A stretch of DNA of 64,000 nt from Salipaludibacillus aurantiacus (GTDB lineage: Bacteria; Bacillota; Bacilli; Bacillales; Salisediminibacteriaceae). The notes below the pieces were generated by a model that saw only the letters and a list, made by a program, of their open reading frames with translations, did not search any database and was not told the origin of the DNA. The stretch is from assembly GCF_900111295.1 (NCBI RefSeq), contig NZ_FOGT01000004.1:124001-188000 (forward strand), given 5' to 3'. The position numbers were made by a program, and so were the translations under genes. Within the stretch, counting starts at the first letter, position 1. Every line of letters starts with the position of its first letter. Below are positions 55,270-62,777 of this stretch, piece after piece.

Positions 55270-56235
55270 ATGGAGATGCTGATCCCGCCGGGAATCATTA
55301 TTTTAATGGGAGCCGCTGTCCTCCTCGACCTTGTGTTTGGCGACCCGAAATGGCTGCCGCACCCTGTCGTTGGATTTGGCAAACTCATTTCTTTTCTGGA
55401 GAAAAAGCTTAATAAAGGGTCCGGCCGTCAAAAAAGAAGAAGAGGCGTGCTGCTTACGGCCGTTATTGTCACCATCGTGTATGGTGCTTCTTTTTTATTG
55501 CTTTCATTGTTTTATAATATCCATTGGCTTGCCGGAACTGTTTTGGAAGCCTGGCTCATTTCAACCACGATCGCCATTAAGGGGCTGAAAGAAGCCGCTT
55601 TAAATGTGGCAGTTCCTTTATCGCAGGGAAGATTAGCCGACGCACGGCACCAGCTCAGTATGATTGTCGGACGCGACACAGAGGATCTTGACGAAAGCAG
55701 CATTGTCCGTGGCACTGTGGAAACCGTGGCAGAAAACACTGTGGATGGCATAACAGCCCCATTATTCTGGGCTTTAATCGGCGGAGCTCCTTTAGCTATG
55801 GCCTACAGGGCTGTGAATACAATGGATTCAATGGTTGGCTATAAAAACGAACGTTTTTACTCATTTGGCTGGAGTGCCGCGAGACTCGACGATCTCTTTA
55901 ACTGGCTTCCGGCCCGGCTGACATTTTTGACTATGCTGGCAGGGGCCCTGTTTGTTCCCGGAGCACGCATCACCCATGCTTTTAAAATGACGCTGAGAGA
56001 TGCCCGTAAGCACCCGAGCCCTAACAGTGGCTGGTCAGAAGCGGCAGCAGCCGGCCTTCTCGGCGTTCAGCTTGGCGGCCGGAACACGTATAACGGGGTG
56101 GTTTCGGAACGGGCGCCTATGGGAGAACCGCTAGAAAAACTAAGGTGCTGTCATATACACCGAGCTATCACATTCATGCATGGCGGCTGGATTGTTTTTC
56201 TGCTGCTGCTTATTTTATTAGCCATCATTTTTTAA
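55270..56235 (+). CDS. cbiB: Adenosylcobinamide-phosphate synthase
   Basis: Joins cobyric acid and (R)-1-aminopropan-2-ol phosphate. A membrane protein with N-terminal LDLVFGDPKWLPHPVVGFGKLI, RDTEDLDESSIVRGTVETVAENTVDG near 135-160, NTMDSMVGYKNERF and the HPSPNSGWSEAAAAGLLGVQ block of the family. 321 residues; start codon immediately after the btuD-cbiZ stop with GGAGG upstream. It directly uses the CbiZ product. Confidence 0.94.
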   Translation: MEMLIPPGIIILMGAAVLLDLVFGDPKWLPHPVVGFGKLISFLEKKLNKGSGRQKRRRGVLLTAVIVTIVYGASFLLLSLFYNIHWLAGTVLEAWLISTTIAIKGLKEAALNVAVPLSQGRLADARHQLSMIVGRDTEDLDESSIVRGTVETVAENTVDGITAPLFWALIGGAPLAMAYRAVNTMDSMVGYKNERFYSFGWSAARLDDLFNWLPARLTFLTMLAGALFVPGARITHAFKMTLRDARKHPSPNSGWSEAAAAGLLGVQLGGRNTYNGVVSERAPMGEPLEKLRCCHIHRAITFMHGGWIVFLLLLILLAIIF

Positions 56236-56256
56236 TCACCGGAAAGGAGAATGGGA

Positions 56257-57345
56257 ATGAACTGGCCTAAACATGGCGGACAGCCTGACGTGTTACATAA
56301 ACAATTTAACCTTTCAAAAGGCAGGGAAATACTGGACTTCAGCGCGAATATTCATCCTGGAGGCCCTCCGTCTTTTGTAACTGAAAACCTCAGGGAAAGT
56401 ATAGAATCGATTGCGCGTTATCCTGACCCTGATTACGGTGAGGCCCGCTCTCATATAGCAGCCTTTAACAGCACAGAGACAGATCAAGTTCTCATAACAA
56501 ATGGCGGGGCAGAGGCTGTATTTTTAGCTGCAAAGTACTTTGAAGGAAAGCGGGCCCTCATTGTTGAACCTACCTTTCTGGAATATGAACGGGCATGCGG
56601 CCATTATCATCTTGAAGTAAAGCCTGTTTTTTTGAGGGTCGAAGAAGAGTTTCATTTCCCGCTGGATCAGGTTCTGGATGAGTTGGCTGAGACAGAAGTG
56701 GTTTTTATCTGCCGTCCGAACAATCCTTCAGGAACAGTAGTGTCTGAAGCAGATATCCGCATACTTCTGGAAAAAGGGAAAGAAACGGGTACCTTTCTCG
56801 TGATCGACGAGGCATTCGCGGATTTTCTTCCAAAGGAAGAGGGGGATCTAACGCCCCTTTTAAACGAGTTTTCCAATCTTATCTTATTAAGATCCCTTAC
56901 TAAAATGTTTGCGGTACCCGGGGTACGTGCTGGCTATATGCTTGGGGCGCCTGAGGTCATTAGGGCTGTCAGAGAGTGGCAGATGCCATGGAGTGTCAAC
57001 AGTTTCGCCAGTTCGCTGATCCCGGTGCTGGCAGGCGAAGAAGCAGCGGAATTTGCAGCTGCGTCCAGCCGGTATGTAAAAGGGGAATTAGAAAGGATCA
57101 GGCTCCAGTTATCCTCACTCGATTTTGATATGTCACCTTCGTCTGTAAATTTCTATCTCCTTCGGGACAGGAGAGACCCTGGTTTAGCAGATGAGCTGCT
57201 TAAATTTTTATTGAAAAAAGGCATCGCTGCCCGCCACACACATAATTTTAATGGACTGGACGGGAAATATCTGCGGTTTGCTGTTCTGGACAAACCGGCG
57301 AACGACCAGCTGCTTGAAAAACTCGCTGAATGGAGAGATAACTGA
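56257..57345 (+). CDS. cobD: L-threonine-O-3-phosphate decarboxylase
   Basis: Makes aminopropanol phosphate for CbiB. A PLP fold-type I enzyme resembling histidinol-phosphate aminotransferase: HGGQPD at the start, FSANIHPGGPP, TNGGAEAVFLAA, RPNNPSGTVV, DEAFADF and the PLP Lys in LLRSLTKMFAVPGVRAGY. ATG 56257 has AAAGGAG eight bases upstream; ATG 56251 is too close. One-base overlap with cobU. Confidence 0.92.
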   Translation: MNWPKHGGQPDVLHKQFNLSKGREILDFSANIHPGGPPSFVTENLRESIESIARYPDPDYGEARSHIAAFNSTETDQVLITNGGAEAVFLAAKYFEGKRALIVEPTFLEYERACGHYHLEVKPVFLRVEEEFHFPLDQVLDELAETEVVFICRPNNPSGTVVSEADIRILLEKGKETGTFLVIDEAFADFLPKEEGDLTPLLNEFSNLILLRSLTKMFAVPGVRAGYMLGAPEVIRAVREWQMPWSVNSFASSLIPVLAGEEAAEFAAASSRYVKGELERIRLQLSSLDFDMSPSSVNFYLLRDRRDPGLADELLKFLLKKGIAARHTHNFNGLDGKYLRFAVLDKPANDQLLEKLAEWRDN

Positions 57346-57899
57346 TGATCTGGTTTATTTCCGGAGGAGCCCGTTCCGGCAAAAGTACATATGCCGAAAA
57401 TAAAGCAGCAGAGCTTTATGAAGAGGCAGAGCGAAAAAACGGAGCAGTCAATCTTATTTATGCAGCGACAGCGAGAGCTTCTGATGAAGAAATGGCAGAA
57501 CGGATCAGGCGCCACCGGGCCGGTCGTCCGGAAATATGGCAGACGATCGAAGTTCCCTGGGATCTTAGGCAGGTATCAGAGGCAGGCGGAAAAGGCGATG
57601 TCTTACTGGTTGATTGCCTGACTGTCTGGCTGAATAATATGCTGTTTTATAGAAAGGAAACACGAACGTCAAAACTGACAGACATTATTGGCGGTTTGAT
57701 TCAGGCTGCCAAAGAGAAAGAACAGCAGCTCCTTTTTGTCTCTAATGATGTGAATGAAGATCTGCCTTCAAGCGACAGGATGATAGCTGATTATACTTAT
57801 AAACTGGAGGCTGTTCACCGTTTCATAGTGTCACAGGCTGATCGGGCCGTACAAGTAAATGCAGGCCTTCCGCTGGACTGGAAGGGGGAGGCGGGATGA
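57345..57899 (+). CDS. cobU: Adenosylcobinamide kinase/adenosylcobinamide-phosphate guanylyltransferase
   Basis: Phosphorylates adenosylcobinamide and adds GMP. P-loop GGARSGKSTYAE near 6-17, the RIRRHRAGRPEIWQTIE block with the guanylylated His, LLVDCLTVWLNNML, and VSNDVNEDLPSSDRMIADYTYKL. 184 residues, normal. It overlaps cobD and cobS (ATGA). Confidence 0.94.
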   Translation: MIWFISGGARSGKSTYAENKAAELYEEAERKNGAVNLIYAATARASDEEMAERIRRHRAGRPEIWQTIEVPWDLRQVSEAGGKGDVLLVDCLTVWLNNMLFYRKETRTSKLTDIIGGLIQAAKEKEQQLLFVSNDVNEDLPSSDRMIADYTYKLEAVHRFIVSQADRAVQVNAGLPLDWKGEAG

Positions 57900-58660
57900 A
57901 GAACCCGGTATACGGCTTTTTACTGGCAGTTCAGTTTCTTACGAGAATTCCAGTCCCTGTGGAGTGTCCCTGGACGCCGGAAACGAGCCGGTGGGCTATC
58001 CGTTGTTACCCTCTGGTGGGGATCGCAGCCGGCGGTATTCTTTTAGGGCTATCTTGGGGTCTGTCCCCATTTTTACCGGCTGAGATGATGGCTCTAATGA
58101 TTGTCACTCTCTGGGTATGGCTGACTGGCGGCCTACATCTGGACGGCGTGATGGATGTCGCCGATGCGGCCGGCTCAAATGCCCCGTTAAAAAAGAAGTG
58201 GGAGATAATGAAAGATCCTCACGTCGGAAGTTTTGGCATCGTTGCGCTGTTTTTTCTGCTCGGCTGGAAAACGATGCTTGTATACATGCTTATAGGAGCG
58301 GTGCCAGCTGGGAGTCTTTTATTTCTGGTGATGATTCCAGCACTCGCCAGGTTTGTCGCGGCGTGTTTACTTATTTTACTGCCAGCTGCAAAAAAGGAAG
58401 GGCTCGCCTGGCATTGGAAACAGAATACCGGTCCGGCTGACTTACTGGCAGCCTTTCTGCCGGCGGCGGTGCTTGTTTTTTTCCTGCCGGAGTATTGGGT
58501 GATCCTGCCTGTGTTTGCAGCAGGCATAGGTCTGTACGGATGGTGGACAGTCAGAACATTTAAGGGTATTAACGGAGATTTAACCGGTACTGCAATTGAA
58601 GGAGGCGAACTATGGGGACTGCTCCTCGTTTGGATATTTACCTCGTTCGTCACGGGGTAA
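57896..58660 (+). CDS. cobS: Adenosylcobinamide-GDP ribazoletransferase (cobalamin synthase)
   Basis: Joins adenosylcobinamide-GDP and alpha-ribazole. A polytopic membrane protein with AVQFLTRIPVPVE near the start, GGLHLDGVMDVADA and KDPHVGSFGIVAL. 254 residues. A TGGGGTCTGTCCCCA palindrome lies inside the gene (58055-58069) in a hydrophilic turn. Its 3' end overlaps cobC by 49 bases. Confidence 0.93.
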   Translation: MKNPVYGFLLAVQFLTRIPVPVECPWTPETSRWAIRCYPLVGIAAGGILLGLSWGLSPFLPAEMMALMIVTLWVWLTGGLHLDGVMDVADAAGSNAPLKKKWEIMKDPHVGSFGIVALFFLLGWKTMLVYMLIGAVPAGSLLFLVMIPALARFVAACLLILLPAAKKEGLAWHWKQNTGPADLLAAFLPAAVLVFFLPEYWVILPVFAAGIGLYGWWTVRTFKGINGDLTGTAIEGGELWGLLLVWIFTSFVTG

Positions 58661-59250
58661 CCAGGTGGAATAAGGAGAAGCGTTATTTAGGTCATACAGA
58701 CGAACCTTGTATGAAAGAGCGCCTTGATGATCTGGCTGATTTAAAATCAGAGATGGCCGGCATGGAGTTTGACCAGGTTTGGACGAGCGACCTGCTCCGC
58801 TGCCGGGAAACCTTACATTATCTTATGCCCGGAGTGCATCCGGTTACAGATAAGAGATTAAGAGAATGCGATTTTGGAAACTGGGAAGGCAAAACATATG
58901 AAGACCTTAAGAATTTGAAAGATTACCGCCGGTGGATTGATCATCCGCAGCTTCAGCCCATTCCGGCCGGTGAATCGTGGAGAGAATTTTCAGGGCGGCT
59001 TGACGAGTGGCTGAATGATCTTTTGGCCGGACAGGAAGGTGTTGCAGCCGGGAGAAAAACAAGAGCACTTGCCGTGACGCACGGCGGAGTCATCCGGTAT
59101 CTTGTTTCGGTCTTTAGGAGAAGCGAATCTTTCTGGCATGTCACTATAAGGCATGGGCAGGCACTTTATTTAAAGCTCATTTACGAAGGAGGCAAGTGGA
59201 CATGCAACTCGTTACAGGCGGTGCCTTCAGCGGAAAAAGAAGAATTGTAA
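58612..59250 (+). CDS. cobC: Alpha-ribazole phosphatase / histidine phosphatase family
   Basis: Removes the phosphate from alpha-ribazole phosphate or adenosylcobalamin phosphate. The RHG signature is in YLVRHGVTRWN near 12, with LRECDFGNWEGKTYEDL and a second His in AVTHGGVIRYL. GGAGG lies eight bases before ATG 58612, inside cobS. The long overlap implies tight coupling. The family is broad, but the operon supports the role. Confidence 0.9.
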   Translation: MGTAPRLDIYLVRHGVTRWNKEKRYLGHTDEPCMKERLDDLADLKSEMAGMEFDQVWTSDLLRCRETLHYLMPGVHPVTDKRLRECDFGNWEGKTYEDLKNLKDYRRWIDHPQLQPIPAGESWREFSGRLDEWLNDLLAGQEGVAAGRKTRALAVTHGGVIRYLVSVFRRSESFWHVTIRHGQALYLKLIYEGGKWTCNSLQAVPSAEKEEL

Positions 59251-59648
59251 AGGAACTCTTCAATGAGGGTTCTCAGGAGCTGTCCTGGCTGTCGAGCTAT
59301 AACGATGATCGTTTGGATAACTGGTTACACGTTTGGCAGCCGGGTGCAGGCCTCGTTTTTGAGGGGTGGGAAAACTGGCTGCTGGAGGATCTCAGATGCG
59401 GAGAAGCCAGTCAGCTGGATAAACTTCGCAGGAAGTATAGTAAGCTTCTTACAGACCTTGTGAGGGAAGAAGAACGGCACGGCGGCAAGGCGTGTCTTAT
59501 TATGCTTGAAATGGGTAAAGGAATTGTCCCGGCAGAAGCGGAAGACAGAGCCCTCCGTGATTTGCATGGCTGGCTTCAGCAAGATGCGGCCAAGTTGTCC
59601 AGGGAAGTCTACTACGTCTGGCACGGCTTATCACGGCGGCTGAAATGA
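59202..59648 (+). CDS. Degenerate CobU-like protein (148 aa) at the end of the cob operon
   Basis: The N-terminus MQLVTGGAFSGKRRIVKEL copies the CobU start, with the P-loop kept. The C-terminus LEMGKGIVPAEAEDRALRDL and VWHGLSRRLK match the CobU end pattern (GMGIVP...RDLQG...GLPLRLK). The middle is shortened and the RRxRPxxWxTxE block with the guanylyl-accepting His is absent. It overlaps cobC by 49 bases; ATG 59202 has GAAGGAGG nine bases upstream. Since a full CobU is encoded at 57345, this is a paralogue with another role or a decaying copy. Confidence 0.75.
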   Translation: MQLVTGGAFSGKRRIVKELFNEGSQELSWLSSYNDDRLDNWLHVWQPGAGLVFEGWENWLLEDLRCGEASQLDKLRRKYSKLLTDLVREEERHGGKACLIMLEMGKGIVPAEAEDRALRDLHGWLQQDAAKLSREVYYVWHGLSRRLK

Positions 59649-59717
59649 ATCAGCGGGAGGGCTCGTTTAGGAAGGGCAGGACAGGAAAAGAGCGACTCGG
59701 CGTGAGGTCAGGAAGGT
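59649..59717. other. Spacer between the cob operon and repeat array 2
   Basis: No terminator hairpin with a T-run was found after the last cob gene; the array hairpins may take that role. Confidence 0.4.
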
Positions 59718-60246
59718 GAGCGGGTCATAAACAGAAATAAGGTCCACTCATCGAGAGTAAGCGCAGATGAGCGGACGATAAAATGAAGATACGAGCCACT
59801 CATGCCGGTTCAAGGAGTCCGAGCGGGTCATAAACGACATAAAAGGTCCACTCATAGAGAGTAAGCGCAGGTGAGCGGACGATAAAATGAAGATACGAGC
59901 CACTCATGCCGCGACAAGGAGTCCGAGCGGGTCATAAACGACATAAAAGGTCCACTCAGAGGGAGCAAGCGCGGATGAGCGGATGATAAAATGAAGATAC
60001 GAGCCACTCATGCCGGTTCAAGGAGTCCGAGCGGGTCATAAACGACATAAAAGGTCCACTCATAGAGAGTAAGCGCAGGTGAGCGGATGATAAAATGAAG
60101 ATACGAGCCACTCATGCCGGTTCAAGGAGTCCGAACGGGTCAATAAACGACATAAAAGGTCCACTCATCGAGAGTAAGCGCAGATGAGCGGACGATAAAA
60201 TGAAGATACGAGCCACTCATGCCGCGACAAGGAGTCCGAGCGGGTC
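59718..60246. repeat. Array 2 of the 52-bp repeat, in 104-bp A-B dimers
   Basis: GAGCGG units begin at 59718, 59769, 59821, 59873, 59925, 59977, 60029, 60081, 60133, 60186 and 60238 (spacings 51-53, mostly 52). Two monomer types alternate strictly. Type A reads GAGCGGGTCATAAACGACAT then AAAAGGTCCACTCAT plus a GAGAGTAAGCGCAG linker. Type B reads GAGCGGACGATAAAATGAAG then ATACGAGCCACTCATGCC plus a linker ending AAGGAGTCC. Each monomer has the GAGCGG...CCACTC inverted repeat. The A core matches array 1 units. The last unit is cut short at the 3' end of the NERD gene. Confidence 0.95.
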
Positions 60247-60268
60247 TCTAATTATAAGTTAATTCCTC

Positions 60269-61177
60269 TCATATATAACACACTTTTTTGTGCTTTCCTT
60301 TTTGTGTGAAATGTAAAAATAACGTATTTTGAATCACTTTTTTTGCCGCTGTTCCTCCGCACCACTCATATATTCCCGCCGTTGTTAATTCTTTTTCCGG
60401 AAAAAGTAATTGAAAATCTTTTACACTCCGAAACACCCCCTCACGGACTGTTTCTGAATAGTGACACTTTCCGCATCTTAATTCGCGTTGAGTGATTTTG
60501 TTCAGCCTGGAGTAGCACTTAGGGCAGAGAATTCCTTTACTAAGCTGTGAATAAGTATATTCCGGGAGCGTTAAATAAGGAGATTTAGTTAGACTTTGAG
60601 ATAATAATTGATTTGATATATTTAGAATGTTCTTTGATAAATGACCCGGGGTGGCTTCTATATTTTTAAAAAACCTGGGTAATTGGGTCGGCAAAATGAC
60701 TGGCAGATCGGGGGAAGCATTGAATAGTGTAAATTCAGGATTAGGGAAGACGACGAGAGGTTTCAAATTAACGGGAGGCAGATTCAGATTTTGCAAGACC
60801 TGCCGGAAAATTGTTTCCGACCGGTGCAGCTGGAAGAGAGGGTTTTGAATGTCATTTCCGGCACGGGTGCGCCATTTGTCTCCTTCTATTTTAAACTCGC
60901 CCTCATAGTTTTTAACCTCAAACAAGTAAGTGGAAGCAGGAGTGATGAAAAGAGTATCAATTTGAATGCAAGATTTGTTCACTTCAAAAATCAGATCAGG
61001 CAAAACAAGCGACTCTAAGGCTAAAGTGTGCAGCCAGCGGTCTAATAATATTTCCCCTTCAAAGCCCTTTACTAATAAATTATACCGTTTTTGAAGCGTT
61101 TCAGAAAAATACATACGGGGTTTCAGACTTTGAAGAACCTGCAATTCGTAGGAGGGAACTCGTTTTTTTACAAACAT
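60269..61177 (-). CDS. NERD-domain protein with C-terminal zinc ribbon
   Basis: A 302-residue protein. The N-terminal NERD (nuclease-related) domain has GFEGEILLDRWL near 35, QIDTLFIT, and the FEVKNYEGEF core that resembles the D-x(n)-E-x-K site of restriction-like nucleases. The C-terminus has a zinc ribbon (CPKC...CGKC) followed by EWCGG. The start ends at 61177, with AAAGG nine bases upstream; two ATGs further up are closer to the site. It stands alone, with array 2 directly at its 3' end. The role is unknown; defence or DNA repair is possible. Confidence 0.82.
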   Translation of the reverse strand: MFVKKRVPSYELQVLQSLKPRMYFSETLQKRYNLLVKGFEGEILLDRWLHTLALESLVLPDLIFEVNKSCIQIDTLFITPASTYLFEVKNYEGEFKIEGDKWRTRAGNDIQNPLFQLHRSETIFRQVLQNLNLPPVNLKPLVVFPNPEFTLFNASPDLPVILPTQLPRFFKNIEATPGHLSKNILNISNQLLSQSLTKSPYLTLPEYTYSQLSKGILCPKCYSRLNKITQRELRCGKCHYSETVREGVFRSVKDFQLLFPEKELTTAGIYEWCGGTAAKKVIQNTLFLHFTQKGKHKKVCYI

Positions 61178-61523
61178 GGGCATCATCCTTTATTAAGTTG
61201 TTAACTCTGTGTGAAATTTGAATAGATAGAAGAGGGAGATTTTTAAAAAAGAAGGAGATACATATCATCGGGGGGGGATTAAAGAAATTAAAACAGAGCA
61301 TACGTTCCCTTTAATGATAGATGACCTTAAGCAGAAAAACAATATTTTTTTGCCTGGTTTGCCGACTTCTGCTTGCTTCCAAATCCCCGTCCAGAAATTT
61401 CCACCCCCCACTTATTTAAAATTGCACTATTATTGAATAGAATACCCCAGTCGTTTCCAAATGGATTATTTAACCCGAATTAGTTATCCTAAGTGAAGAG
61501 CAGGACAAGGGGGGACAAGCGTC
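61178..61523. other. Intergenic region between divergent NERD and cdaR-like genes
   Basis: AT-rich with an eight-G run (61270-61277) and a ribosome-binding-like AAGAAGGAGATA (61249-61260) with no ATG, GTG or TTG at useful distance. No clear promoter; TTTAAA-N17-TAGAAT upstream of the regulator gene is only weakly convincing. Confidence 0.5.
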
Positions 61524-62669
61524 ATGGATATTTTTTCTGCTGATTTTGCACAGCATACTGTGAAGGAAATGGATAAAATTATTCCTTACAATATTAATGT
61601 CATGAATGCGGATGGCGTCATTATTGCGAGTAAAGACCATGAAAGAATCGGGACTTTCCATGAAGGAGCGTTGCGGGCCATACAGGAACAGCGGACCGTC
61701 CGTATTTACCCTAACGAAACTTTTCAGGGAGCAAAGGAAGGCATAAACATGCCTATTCTGTTCCAAAACAGCGTTCTGGGAATTATAGGGATTACCGGAC
61801 ACCCTGATGAAGTTGAAAGCTACGGAAATATCATTTTAAAAATGACAGAATTAATGATTAATGAAGCATATATTAAAAGGACGCTTCAGCTGGAGACCCA
61901 GGCGAAGGACTCGTTCATTCAGGAGTGGCTGCTCGAACAGTACACAGATGAGCAAACACTTAAGCTCCGCGGAGAAACATTAAATGTAAATGTCGATTAT
62001 ACGAGAGCAGCACTCGTTTTTCAGTTAAACGACGAAAACAATCTTTATACGGATCTTGAACGTCAATCATGGATGGAAAATACGTTAACGTGGATCCGCC
62101 GGCAGTCAGATAGCCATTCTCAGGACCTGTTTCTTTCATGGCGGACGAATCAGCTTGTTTTTCTTCCAAGTATTAACGATGCAACGGAAGAAAGTACAGC
62201 TCAAAAGCTCATTGATCTTATGAGCAGGCGTGCAGAAGGAACTCCTTTTAAGCTGACTTGCGGGGTAGGCGGGAAAAATAAAGGGATCCAGGGAACCATT
62301 CAGTCCTTTAAAGAAGCCGGCCATGCACTTGAATTAACACAGAAACAGCAGCCATTTGTTTATTATAATCAATTGGGTGCCGAATCCCTGTTAATTTATC
62401 TGGCCGACGAGAATCAAATTGATTTTATCACACGCCACTTCCCTTTTATGCTAAAAGAGGAGCATAAAAGCCTGCTTCACACATTAGATGTCTTTTTTCA
62501 GCATGACCAAAGCATTGAAAAGACAAAAGAGGCTCTTTTTATACATAAAAATACGCTCCAGTACCGCCTGAAAAAAATTGAAAGCCTTACTGGTTATAAT
62601 CCAAGAAGTTTCCGTGAAGGCCTGCTGTTTTATTTAGCGCTTAAGATGGTTACCAGAGTAAATATTTAG
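61524..62669 (+). CDS. CdaR-type sugar diacid/glycerate-responsive regulator
   Basis: A 381-residue transcription factor. The N-terminal sugar-diacid recognition domain (about 1-135) includes MNADGVIIASKDHERIGTFH, followed by a GGDEF-like middle part and a PucR-type helix-turn-helix at the end (HKNTLQYRLKKIESLTGYNPRS). CdaR/SdaR proteins respond to glycerate, glucarate or galactarate. AAGGGGGG precedes the ATG. The phosphorylase gene follows after a terminator, so it is a likely target. Confidence 0.9.
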   Translation: MDIFSADFAQHTVKEMDKIIPYNINVMNADGVIIASKDHERIGTFHEGALRAIQEQRTVRIYPNETFQGAKEGINMPILFQNSVLGIIGITGHPDEVESYGNIILKMTELMINEAYIKRTLQLETQAKDSFIQEWLLEQYTDEQTLKLRGETLNVNVDYTRAALVFQLNDENNLYTDLERQSWMENTLTWIRRQSDSHSQDLFLSWRTNQLVFLPSINDATEESTAQKLIDLMSRRAEGTPFKLTCGVGGKNKGIQGTIQSFKEAGHALELTQKQQPFVYYNQLGAESLLIYLADENQIDFITRHFPFMLKEEHKSLLHTLDVFFQHDQSIEKTKEALFIHKNTLQYRLKKIESLTGYNPRSFREGLLFYLALKMVTRVNI

Positions 62670-62675
62670 CCGGAA

Positions 62676-62713
62676 GAACAAAAAGAGAAGGGGAAATCCC
62701 TCTTTTTTTGTTC
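62676..62713 (+). terminator. Terminator between the regulator and phosphorylase genes
   Basis: GAACAAAAAGAG and CTCTTTTTTTGTTC pair, with an inner GGG/CCC stem and a short loop; the right arm is T-rich. Confidence 0.8.
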
Positions 62714-62726
62714 TTTATACCATAGA

Positions 62727-62751
62727 TTGAAAGCGTTTTCTCTTATATACT
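62727..62751 (+). promoter_or_regulatory. cre site and overlapping promoter of the phosphorylase gene
   Basis: TTGAAAGCGTTTTCT at 62727-62741 matches the CcpA consensus WTGAAARCGYTTTCW at every position. A -10 box TATACT lies at 62746-62751; the -35 (TAGATT, 62723-62728) is poor and overlaps the cre, so CcpA binding would block polymerase, giving glucose repression. Confidence 0.75.
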
Positions 62752-62777
62752 TGTTTTAACGAAAGAAAGGAAGGGGC

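Noticed and set aside
61249-61260. AAGAAGGAGATA, resembling a phage T7-type ribosome binding site
   Set aside because: No ATG, GTG or TTG follows at a usable distance and the frame behind it closes soon.
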